Source: Actinomycetota bacterium
Lineage (GTDB): Bacteria; Actinomycetota; Thermoleophilia; Solirubrobacterales; Solirubrobacteraceae
Direction: 5' to 3'
Assembly: GCA_005888335.1 (NCBI GenBank)
Contig: VAWY01000109.1
Span: 2,076-15,380 of the forward strand
Length of the DNA: 13,305 bases
Numbering within the stretch: position 1 is the first letter of the stretch; every line of letters starts with the position of its first letter. The notes below the pieces were generated by a model. That model did no database searches and was not told where the DNA came from. It saw only the letters and a program-made list of their open reading frames with translations. Positions 1 to 5,581 of the stretch are shown piece after piece. The position numbers and the translations under genes are program-made.

Positions 1-112
1 CCCCAGGCTCCACGAGCGGGCCTTCGTCCTCGGGCCCCTGGCCGAGCTCGTCCCGGCCCTCGAGGTACCCGGGCTGGGGCCGATTCAGACCCTCCTGGCA
101 GGGCTACACTGA
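1..112 (+). CDS. folK: 2-amino-4-hydroxy-6-hydroxymethyldihydropteridine pyrophosphokinase (HPPK), C-terminal end only
   Basis: Reading from base 2, an open frame of 36 codons runs to a TGA at 110-112. It contains PRLHERAFVLGPLAEL, the conserved C-terminal segment of FolK (family pattern R-x-H-E-R-x-F-V-L-x-P-L-x-E), and ends IQTLLAGLH. HPPK transfers pyrophosphate from ATP to 6-hydroxymethyl-7,8-dihydropterin in cytosolic folate synthesis. The rest of the gene lies outside the window, so catalytic residues cannot be checked. The next gene starts 6 bp after the stop on the same strand. folK beside coaX, lysS and clpC fits both the Bacillus and mycobacterial neighbourhoods, which supports the call. 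The fragment is short, so identification rests on this one motif plus context. Confidence 0.85.
   Translation, partial: PRLHERAFVLGPLAELVPALEVPGLGPIQTLLAGLH
105..110 (+). promoter_or_regulatory. Probable -10 element of a leaderless promoter for the DUF2469 gene
   Basis: TACACT overlaps the last codons and stop of folK and lies 8 nt before the ATG at 119. The gap (GAGTCCAG) has no good Shine-Dalgarno. With a TAnnnT -10 this placement would start the RNA at or next to the ATG. There is no convincing -35 (GATTCA at 17-bp spacing). The same arrangement recurs at six other genes here. Confidence 0.5.
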
Positions 113-118
113 GTCCAG

Positions 119-490
119 ATGTCCCACCTCGACGACCTGGACGAGTACGAGGCCGAGCTCGAGCTTCGCCTGAAGAAGGAGTACCAGGCCGTCTTCGGCC
201 TGTTCCGGTATTGCGTGCTGACGCCGGATGCGACCTACCTCTGCAACAAGCTCGAGCGGACCTATGCGCCTCAGCCGGCGTACCCCTTCATCCGGCTCAA
301 GCTCGAGGACGTCTGGGTCTGGGACAAGAACCGCCCGACGCGCATGATTCCGCGCGCGGAGATCCTGGTCACGACGGGTGACGTCACGATCGAGGAGCTC
401 CGCGGCGAAGGCGACGAGCCGGCCCTGACGCCGGAGGCGCTCGCCGAGCGCCTCGGCGGCGACTCGACTCCTCGCGAAGAAGACTTTTAG
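119..490 (+). CDS. DUF2469 family protein (conserved actinobacterial, function unknown)
   Basis: A 123-residue acidic, probably cytosolic protein with no signal peptide or membrane segment. It follows the DUF2469 pattern known from Actinomycetota: an N-terminal D-E-Y-E-x-E-L-E-L-x-L-x-x-E-Y helix (about residues 7-22), a Y-C/L-x-N segment, the signature VWVWDKNRPTRMIPRA (about 66-81), and VTTGDVTIEEL (about 85-95). A variable acidic tail follows. No enzymatic motif is visible. It starts 6 bp after folK and could be cotranscribed with it, although TACACT at 105-110 suggests its own leaderless start. In mycobacteria the family member sits near rnhB, so the folK/coaX neighbourhood is a different setting. 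The family assignment comes from remembered sequence pattern and is fairly secure; the role is unknown. Confidence 0.88.
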   Translation: MSHLDDLDEYEAELELRLKKEYQAVFGLFRYCVLTPDATYLCNKLERTYAPQPAYPFIRLKLEDVWVWDKNRPTRMIPRAEILVTTGDVTIEELRGEGDEPALTPEALAERLGGDSTPREEDF

Positions 491-521
491 TCCCTCGCAC
501 CGCTCCGCTTTCCTGCTCGGG

Positions 522-589
522 GTGTGCGCCTTCGGCACACGTTCGAGCGCTCGGACGTGAGTGTGTCGCGCCCGCGCATGTCGGGCGCG
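522..589. other. Hairpin cluster in the DUF2469-coaX spacer
   Basis: Three inverted repeats lie in the 127-bp spacer. GTGTGC/GCACAC pairs at 522-527 and 535-540. The 10-bp palindrome CGAGCGCTCG is at 544-553. A perfect 8-bp stem CGCGCCCG/CGGGCGCG is at 567-574 and 582-589 with loop CGCATGT. There is no U-tract, so a rho-independent terminator cannot be claimed. The cluster could still slow or end transcription before coaX, or be recognised by protein. Confidence 0.35.
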
Positions 590-604
590 GCGGCATGCGG
601 CTAG

Positions 605-610
605 TACAGT
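605..610 (+). promoter_or_regulatory. Probable -10 element of a leaderless promoter for coaX
   Basis: TACAGT is followed by 7 nt (CGCGTGC) and then the coaX ATG at 618. There is no purine-rich ribosome-binding site in the gap and no recognisable -35. The position fits transcription starting at, or within a base or two of, the ATG. It also supports 618 rather than the upstream GTG at 561 as the true start. Confidence 0.5.
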
Positions 611-617
611 CGCGTGC

Positions 618-1367
618 ATGCTGCTCGCGGTCGACGCCGGCAACACGCAAACCGTCTTCGGGCTCTACGACGGTCCGGAGCTCGGCGAACGCTGGCGCAT
701 CGCCACCGAGGCGGAGCGGACGGGAGACGAGCTCGGCGCGCTGCTCGGCGACTTCCTCGACTTCGGGACGCTCGAGGGCATTTGCCTCTCGTGCACGGTT
801 CCGCGGCTGATCCGCGAATACGAGCACCTCGCAGAGCGGTGGGCGAAAACGCCTCTGCTCGTCGTCGGTCCCGGCGTCAAGACGGGAATCCAGATCCAGT
901 ACGACGATCCGCGCGAGGTCGGGCCCGACCGCGTGATCAACGCCGTCGCGGCGAAGGAGCGCTACGGCGCGCCGGCGATCGTCGTCGACTTCGGGACGTC
1001 GACGAACTTCGACGTCGTCTCGCCGCAGGGCGACTACGTCGGCGGCGTGCTCGCACCGGGAATCGAGATTTCAATGGACGCGCTGTTCGCGCGGGCAGCG
1101 CGGCTCGTGAAGGTCGACTACATCGAGCCGCCCACGGTGATCGGCAAGACGACCGCGACGGCGCTCCAGTCGGGGCTCGTCTACGGCTTCGCGGGGCAGG
1201 TGGACGGGATCGTCGACGCGATTCGCAAGGAGCTCGGCTCCGACGCGACGGCGATCGCAACCGGAGGCCTGGCCGACCTGATCGCGCCGCACTCGCGCAC
1301 GACCTCGAAGATCGACCCGTTCCTCACGCTGGACGGGCTCAGGATCGTCTGGGAGCGGAACCGCTAG
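618..1367 (+). CDS. coaX: Type III pantothenate kinase
   Basis: A 249-residue cytosolic kinase that phosphorylates pantothenate in the first step of CoA synthesis; type III enzymes are not feedback-inhibited by CoA. All family motifs are present: the phosphate-binding VDAGNTQT at residues 5-12, GPDRVINAVAA at 102-112 (Asp104 is the expected catalytic base), VVDFGTSTNFDVV at 122-134, GGVLAPGIEIS at 142-152, and the late ATGG turn at 214-217. Length is normal for CoaX (about 250-260). The frame is open further upstream to a GTG at 561, but those codons read as low-complexity Arg/Ala. Family alignment and the TACAGT box favour the ATG at 618. The gene converges on dus, with a strong inverted repeat between them. 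Confidence 0.97.
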   Translation: MLLAVDAGNTQTVFGLYDGPELGERWRIATEAERTGDELGALLGDFLDFGTLEGICLSCTVPRLIREYEHLAERWAKTPLLVVGPGVKTGIQIQYDDPREVGPDRVINAVAAKERYGAPAIVVDFGTSTNFDVVSPQGDYVGGVLAPGIEISMDALFARAARLVKVDYIEPPTVIGKTTATALQSGLVYGFAGQVDGIVDAIRKELGSDATAIATGGLADLIAPHSRTTSKIDPFLTLDGLRIVWERNR

Positions 1368-1372
1368 TGCGA

Positions 1373-1399
1373 GCAACCAGGTTGCTGCAACCTGGTTGC
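1373..1399. terminator. Nested palindrome between convergent coaX and dus, probable bidirectional transcription stop
   Basis: A perfect 13-bp inverted repeat with a single-base spacer: GCAACCAGGTTGC, T, GCAACCTGGTTGC. Each arm is itself a palindrome around its central base (GCAACC-N-GGTTGC), so the element holds four alternating half-sites. It fills almost all of the 38-bp gap between the two stop codons. There is no U-tract on either strand, so it is not a classical intrinsic terminator. The location between convergent genes argues for termination or 3'-end protection; a protein-binding site is an alternative. Confidence 0.55.
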
Positions 1400-1405
1400 A
1401 GGGGT

Positions 1406-2470
1406 CTAGCCGCCGCCGTAGATCGAGATCGGCATCCCCTCGAGCAGGATCTCGTCCTGGGGATCCGGAAGCGTCGATTCGAGCTTTTCGAGTAGCGCGG
1501 CGCAACCCGGCGCCGCCGCGAGCAGCCGCACGATCACCTCGTCGGTGGACTGCAGCTGCACGAGCTCGTTCTTGAACGGCCGCGGGAACCGGCCGTGACC
1601 GAGGTACCAGCCGTAGAACTTCTTCAGGAAGCTGGACGCGCGCCGCTCTCCCAGCTCGCGCGCCGTCTCGCGGATGAAGTGGATCAGCTCGGCCGCGACT
1701 TCCTCGCGCGACGGCTGCTCCGCGTCGCCGAACGCGATCTCGCGCAGCACCCACGGGTTGCCCTGTGCGCCGCGCCCGACCATCACCGCGCTCGCACCCG
1801 TCGCGTCCAGCACCGCCAGCGCTTTCGCTTGCGACGTGATGTCGCCCGACGCGATCACGGGAACGTCGACGAGCTCGATCAGCTCCGTGGTGAGCGAGTG
1901 GTCCGCGTAGCCGGTGTACATCTGATTCGCCGAGCGCGGATGCAGTGCGAGTGCCGCGGCCCCGGCCTCGACGAGCCTCGGCCCGAGCTCGAGGCAGGCC
2001 CGTGATCCGTCCGCGACACCGCGCCGCATCTTCACCGTCACCGGAACGTCGACCGCGCGGGCAACCGCCTCGGTGATCCGGCAGGCGAGGTCCGGCTGCT
2101 CGAGCAGGTGCGCGCCCGCGCCCGTCTTCGTCACCTTCCGGACCGGGCAGCCGAAGTTCATGTCCACGATGTCGGCGCCGGCCGCGACGACCAGTCGCGC
2201 GGCCTCCGCCATCGCCGCAGGCTCCGAGCCGAAGATCTGGATCGCGAGCGGATGCTCGTCCCCGGCCACGCGCAGGTAGCCGAGCGTCCGCTCGTTCCGG
2301 TGCTCGATCCCGGCGCAGGAGACCATCTCCGAGCAGACGAGCCCGGCCCCGTAGCGGCGGCCCTGGCGCCGGAAGGCCTGGACGCTGACCCCGGCCATCG
2401 GGGCCAGAACGACTCGCGTCGGGATCTCGACGTCCCCGATTCGCCAGGATTCCAGGAGGTTCGCCGGCAT
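1406..2470 (-). CDS. dus: tRNA-dihydrouridine synthase (DusB-like)
   Basis: A 354-residue FMN-dependent TIM-barrel enzyme that reduces specific tRNA uridines to dihydrouridine using NADPH. Visible motifs in order: VLAPMAGVS (21-29, FMN site), MNFGCPV (104-110, with catalytic Cys108), VTVKMRRG (144-151, phosphate/FMN Lys147), ALHPRSANQMYTGYAD (175-190, family H-x-R-x-x-x-Q-x-Y-x-G-x-A-D with His177), VIASGDI (205-211) and VGRGAQGNPW (231-240). A helical tRNA-binding C-terminal domain follows. The start is the ATG at 2470-2468, because MPANLLESWRIGDVEIPTRV is a normal Dus N-terminus; the much longer open frame upstream overlaps greA and is not coding. TACGAT lies 9 nt upstream. dus is normally co-directional with lysS in the Bacillus-type cluster; here it is inverted. 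Confidence 0.96.
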   Translation of the reverse strand: MPANLLESWRIGDVEIPTRVVLAPMAGVSVQAFRRQGRRYGAGLVCSEMVSCAGIEHRNERTLGYLRVAGDEHPLAIQIFGSEPAAMAEAARLVVAAGADIVDMNFGCPVRKVTKTGAGAHLLEQPDLACRITEAVARAVDVPVTVKMRRGVADGSRACLELGPRLVEAGAAALALHPRSANQMYTGYADHSLTTELIELVDVPVIASGDITSQAKALAVLDATGASAVMVGRGAQGNPWVLREIAFGDAEQPSREEVAAELIHFIRETARELGERRASSFLKKFYGWYLGHGRFPRPFKNELVQLQSTDEVIVRLLAAAPGCAALLEKLESTLPDPQDEILLEGMPISIYGGG

Positions 2471-2479
2471 AAGCCGCAC

Positions 2480-2485
2480 ATCGTA
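2480..2485 (-). promoter_or_regulatory. Probable -10 element of a leaderless promoter for dus
   Basis: Read on the minus strand, GGCTACGAT places TACGAT 9 nt before the dus ATG. The gap GTGCGGCTT has no Shine-Dalgarno. The same string GGCTACGATG occurs upstream of clpC. The upstream part of this promoter overlaps the divergent greA -35. Confidence 0.5.
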
Positions 2486-2496
2486 GCCAGGCGCTG

Positions 2497-2525
2497 TTGA
2501 CGAGCATCCGCGGCCGGAGTACCAT
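2497..2525 (+). promoter_or_regulatory. Sigma70-type promoter of greA (-35 TTGACG, 17-bp spacer, -10 TACCAT)
   Basis: TTGACG at 2497-2502 and TACCAT at 2520-2525 are separated by exactly 17 bp, the best two-hexamer promoter in the window. Transcription from about 2532 would give a leader of about 65 nt ahead of the greA TTG. The -35 sits about 12 bp from the divergent dus -10, so the two promoters could compete for polymerase. Confidence 0.65.
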
Positions 2526-2581
2526 CCGCCCCCGCCGGACGGGGCGTCAGCCCACCCGGCCGTTTTCGTGCAGGGGTCTCC

Positions 2582-2587
2582 AGGAGG
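2582..2587 (+). promoter_or_regulatory. Shine-Dalgarno AGGAGG deciding the TTG start of greA
   Basis: A perfect AGGAGG lies 9 nt before the TTG at 2597. It is the strongest ribosome-binding site in the window and justifies the non-ATG start. Most other genes here lack one. Confidence 0.85.
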
Positions 2588-2596
2588 ACCGCAGTC

Positions 2597-3070
2597 TTGA
2601 AGGAAGTCATTCTCACGCCCGACGGGTACAAGAAGCTCCAACAGGAGATCCAGTACCTGTCGACCGAAAAACGCCGCGACATCGCGGAGCGCATTCGCGT
2701 CGCGCGCGAGTTCGGCGACATCGCCGAGAACGCCGAGTACGACTCGGCGAAGAACGAGCAGGCCCACCTCGAGGCGCGCATCGCGGTGCTCGAGGAGCGG
2801 CTCAAGAACGCGCGCGTCGTGACCAGGAAGGAGATCAAGTCCGGCGAGGTCTCGGTCGGAACGAAGGTCCGCCTGCGCGACGTGAAGGCGAACAAGACGG
2901 TCGAGTACCACATCGTCGGCTCCGCCGAGGCGAACCCGGCGGAGAACAAGCTGTCGAACGAATCTCCGGTCGGCAAGGCGATCATGGGTCGCAAGAAGGG
3001 CGAAACAGTCGAGGTCGCCGCGCCGCGCGGCACCTTGAAGTTCAAGATCATGGACATCAAGGCGGCGTAA
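2597..3070 (+). CDS. greA: Transcription elongation factor GreA
   Basis: A 157-residue protein, the usual GreA length. It enters the RNA polymerase secondary channel and stimulates cleavage of the backtracked transcript 3' end. The N-terminal coiled coil spans about residues 8-75. Its tip carries FGDIAENAEYDSAKNEQ (39-55), with the two acidic residues that hold the cleavage Mg2+ at Asp41 and Glu44, the same numbering as in E. coli. The C-terminal FKBP-like domain (about 80-157) includes VSVGTKVRLRD, ESPVGKAIMGRKKGETVEVAAP and the closing FKIMDI. The start is TTG, supported by AGGAGG 9 nt upstream and by the standard N-terminus KEVILTPDGYKKL. It lies 45 bp before lysS on the same strand, a pairing also common in clostridial genomes. 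Confidence 0.97.
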   Translation: MKEVILTPDGYKKLQQEIQYLSTEKRRDIAERIRVAREFGDIAENAEYDSAKNEQAHLEARIAVLEERLKNARVVTRKEIKSGEVSVGTKVRLRDVKANKTVEYHIVGSAEANPAENKLSNESPVGKAIMGRKKGETVEVAAPRGTLKFKIMDIKAA

Positions 3071-3101
3071 CGCCGCGTCCGGCCGGGCGACCCCGGGTCA
3101 C

Positions 3102-3107
3102 TAGACT
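3102..3107 (+). promoter_or_regulatory. Probable -10 element of a leaderless promoter for lysS
   Basis: TAGACT ends 8 nt before the lysS ATG. The gap CGCCCACC has no ribosome-binding site. No -35 is evident (CCGGCC at the expected spacing). lysS could therefore be transcribed both from the greA promoter and from its own leaderless start. Confidence 0.5.
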
Positions 3108-3115
3108 CGCCCACC

Positions 3116-4495
3116 ATGGCCGCGCCGAAGCGCTTCCCCGATCGCGACGACATCGCCGCGGTCCGAGTCGAAGCGGAAACGCTCGAGAACGGCGCGACCG
3201 AAGAGACGACGCGCAGGCTCGCGGGGCGCGTGATGGCCCGCCGCGACATGGGCAAGCTCGTCTTCCTCGACCTCGTCGACCGGAGCGGGCGCATCCAGCT
3301 CTTGTGCCCGGTGGAGCGCACGGGCGAGGTCGAGATCCACCTGGGTGACATCGTCGGCGTCTCGGGCTCGCCTGCGAAGTCGCGCCGCGGCGAGCCGTCG
3401 CTCCAGGTCGACTCGCTCGAGGTCCTCGCGCGAAGCCACACGCCGCTGCCCGACACCTTCCACGGGCTGACCGACGTCGAGCTCCGCTACCGGAAGCGCT
3501 ACCTCGACCTGCTGATGAACGAGGAGTCGCGCGGCGACGCCCTGATCCGGGCGCGGACGGTCTCGACGATCAGGCGAATCCTCGACGAGTGGGGGTTCGT
3601 CGAGGTCGAGACGCCCGTGCTGCAGCCGCGCTACGGCGGAGCTTTCGCGAAGCCGTTCGTGACGCACTACGACGCGCTCGACGAGGATCGCTACCTGCGC
3701 ATCGCCACCGAGCTGTACCTCAAGCGGCTGATCGTCGGCGGGCTCGAGAAGGTGTACGAGATCGGCAAGGACTTCCGCAACGAGGGCGTCTCGTTCAAGC
3801 ACCACCCCGAGTTCACGATGCTCGAGTGGTACGAGGCATACGCCGACTACCGCGACACGATGGAACGGATCGAGCAGCTCGTCTCGCGGACGGCGCAGGA
3901 CGTGCTCGGCACGACGAAGGTGACGTTCAAGGGCGAGGAGATCGACTTCGCCGCCCCCTGGCGGCGCGTGAAGTTCGTCGATGCCCTCGCCGAGCACGGC
4001 CTCTGGACGCGCGACGAGGACGAGCTGCGCGGGCGCCTCAGGGAGCGCGACGTCGACGTCTCGCACGATCCGACCTGGGCGAAGCTGATCGACCACGCCC
4101 ATTCACGATTCGTCGAGCCGTCGCTGATCCAGCCGACGATCCTCTACGACTACCCGATCGAGCTGTCGCCCTTCGCGCGCACGACGGACGACGACCCGAC
4201 GATCGTCGAGCGCTTCGAGTACTTCGCCGGCGGCATCGAGCTCGGAAACGCGTTCACGGAGATCAACGACTCCATCGAGCAGGCGAACCGCTTCGAGTTC
4301 CAGCAGGTCGAGCGGGACGCGGGCGACGTCGAGGCGGAGGAGGGCGACCCGGACTACGTCGAGGCGCTCTCGTACGGCATGCCGCCCACCGGCGGCATCG
4401 GCCTCGGCATCGACCGGCTCGCGATGCTCTTCACGGGCAACGACTCGATCCGCGACGTCGTGCTCTTCCCGGCGCAGCGAGCGAAACGCGATTAG
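3116..4495 (+). CDS. lysS: Lysyl-tRNA synthetase, class II
   Basis: A 459-residue cytosolic enzyme that charges tRNA-Lys. It is shorter than E. coli LysS (505 aa), mainly at the N-terminus. The OB-fold anticodon-binding domain spans about residues 35-105 (RLAGRVMARRDMGKLVFLDL, then LGDIVGVSG). The class II catalytic core follows. Motif 1 is IRRILDEWGFVEVETPVL (152-169). The substrate strand is YLRIATELYLKRLIVGG (193-209). Motif 2 is YEIGKDFRNEGVSFKHHPEF (214-233), continuing TMLEWY. Motif 3 is GIGLGIDRLAML (427-438). The characteristic LysRS block GGAFAKPFVTH (174-184) separates it from AsnRS/AspRS. The start is the ATG at 3116, where the frame begins with a short charged helix. Its TAG stop overlaps the stop of the convergent epimerase gene. 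Confidence 0.98.
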   Translation: MAAPKRFPDRDDIAAVRVEAETLENGATEETTRRLAGRVMARRDMGKLVFLDLVDRSGRIQLLCPVERTGEVEIHLGDIVGVSGSPAKSRRGEPSLQVDSLEVLARSHTPLPDTFHGLTDVELRYRKRYLDLLMNEESRGDALIRARTVSTIRRILDEWGFVEVETPVLQPRYGGAFAKPFVTHYDALDEDRYLRIATELYLKRLIVGGLEKVYEIGKDFRNEGVSFKHHPEFTMLEWYEAYADYRDTMERIEQLVSRTAQDVLGTTKVTFKGEEIDFAAPWRRVKFVDALAEHGLWTRDEDELRGRLRERDVDVSHDPTWAKLIDHAHSRFVEPSLIQPTILYDYPIELSPFARTTDDDPTIVERFEYFAGGIELGNAFTEINDSIEQANRFEFQQVERDAGDVEAEEGDPDYVEALSYGMPPTGGIGLGIDRLAMLFTGNDSIRDVVLFPAQRAKRD

Positions 4496-5502
4496 TCGCG
4501 CTCGGCCAGCTCGAGCGCAGGCGCGCGCTTCGTGTGCTGGAGCACGTCCGCGAGGATCTCGTCGAGGCTGTGCGTCGGGCCCCAGCCGATCGCCGACGCG
4601 ACCTTGTCGATCGACGGCTGCCGGTGGAGCATGTCGTCGATGCCCTGCCCGTAGACCTCGTCGTACGGGATGCGCACGATCTCCGAGCTCGAGCGGGTCA
4701 GCGCGAGCACGCGCTGCGCGAGCTCCTCGATGCTGACGCGTTCGGTGGAGCCGACGTTGTAGATCTCGCCGGAGACCCCGTCCGCGTTCATCAACCCGTC
4801 GAGGGCGCGGATCGTGTCCTCGACGTGACAGAAGCAGCGGGTCTGCGTGCCGTCGCCGTAGATCTCCAGCGGGCGGCCCGCGACGGCGGCGGACACGAAG
4901 CGGGGGATGACCATCCCGTACTGGCCGCTCTGCCGCGGTCCGACCGTATTGAACAGACGCACGATCACGCAGTCGAGCCCGCGCTCCTGCTGGTAGGCGA
5001 GCGCGAGGAACTCGTCGAGCGCCTTCGACTCGGCGTACGCCCAGCGGCGCGCCGTCGTCGGCCCGTAGAGGCGCAGGCTCTCCTCGTCCAGTGCCTCCGG
5101 TTCGCGGCGGTCGCCGTACACCTCCGACGTGGACGCGACGAGGACGCGTTTTCCGAAACGGTTGCAATGGTCGAGCACGTTCTCGGTGCCCTGGATGTTC
5201 GTGACGAGCGTGTGCACGGGCTCCTCGACGATCAGCCGCACGCCGACCGCAGCCGCGAGATGGAAGACGACGTCGCAACGGTGCACGAGCTCGTTCACGA
5301 CCGACGACTTCAGCACCGAGTCGACGATCAGGTGGAAGTCGCGGCGCTCGCGAAGATGCGCCACGTTCCGCTCCGAGCCCGTGGAGAGGTCGTCGAGGAC
5401 GAAGACCTCCCAGCCCTGCTCGAGCAGCAGCTCGGACAGGTGCGAGCCGATGAAGCCGGCGCCACCGGTGATCAGGACGCTCTTCTGCGCCTCGGCGCTC
5501 AT
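4492..5502 (-). CDS. NAD-dependent NDP-sugar epimerase/decarboxylase (extended SDR, UDP-glucuronate decarboxylase-like)
   Basis: A 336-residue Rossmann-fold enzyme, probably cytosolic, acting on a nucleotide sugar for cell-surface glycan. Visible features: NAD-binding GGAGFIGS (13-20), the acidic pair Asp37-Asp38 after the second strand, FHLAA (80-84), STSEVYG (124-130), the catalytic YAESK with Tyr156 and Lys160, RLFNTVGPR (182-190), and QTRCFCHVEDT (220-230). STSEVYG with Glu127, rather than the STDEVYG of RmlB dehydratases, together with the QTR-F-HV-D segment, resembles UDP-glucuronate decarboxylases (UXS/ArnA type). UDP-glucose 4-epimerase cannot be excluded from sequence alone. The stop overlaps the lysS stop. 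The gene is divergent from a Wzz-like gene 79 bp away, suggesting a shared surface-polysaccharide role. Confidence 0.92.
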   Translation of the reverse strand: MSAEAQKSVLITGGAGFIGSHLSELLLEQGWEVFVLDDLSTGSERNVAHLRERRDFHLIVDSVLKSSVVNELVHRCDVVFHLAAAVGVRLIVEEPVHTLVTNIQGTENVLDHCNRFGKRVLVASTSEVYGDRREPEALDEESLRLYGPTTARRWAYAESKALDEFLALAYQQERGLDCVIVRLFNTVGPRQSGQYGMVIPRFVSAAVAGRPLEIYGDGTQTRCFCHVEDTIRALDGLMNADGVSGEIYNVGSTERVSIEELAQRVLALTRSSSEIVRIPYDEVYGQGIDDMLHRQPSIDKVASAIGWGPTHSLDEILADVLQHTKRAPALELAERD

Positions 5503-5509
5503 CCGGTCG

Positions 5510-5515
5510 ATCCTA
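5510..5515 (-). promoter_or_regulatory. Probable -10 element of a leaderless promoter for the epimerase gene
   Basis: On the minus strand TAGGAT is followed by 7 nt (CGACCGG) and the ATG at 5502-5500. CCGG is not a ribosome-binding site. The arrangement matches those of coaX and radA. Confidence 0.5.
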
Positions 5516-5581
5516 GCGGCCGCGACCGCTCATTCTTCGCCGGGGGGAACCCGTGCCTCAGGTGGCGAATACTTCCCGGAT

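Noticed and set aside
561..617. GTG start 19 codons upstream for coaX
   Set aside because: The added residues are Arg/Ala/Cys low complexity and span the hairpin at 567-589. The family N-terminus and TACAGT box favour 618.
2471..2911. N-terminal extension of the dus frame
   Set aside because: It overlaps greA on the other strand. The Dus family starts a few residues before the first barrel strand, matching the ATG at 2470.
5129..5581. Upstream extension of the Wzz-like frame
   Set aside because: It is antisense to the epimerase N-terminal half and Ser/Thr/Arg-rich. The sensible N-terminus with a membrane segment begins at 5582 or 5591.
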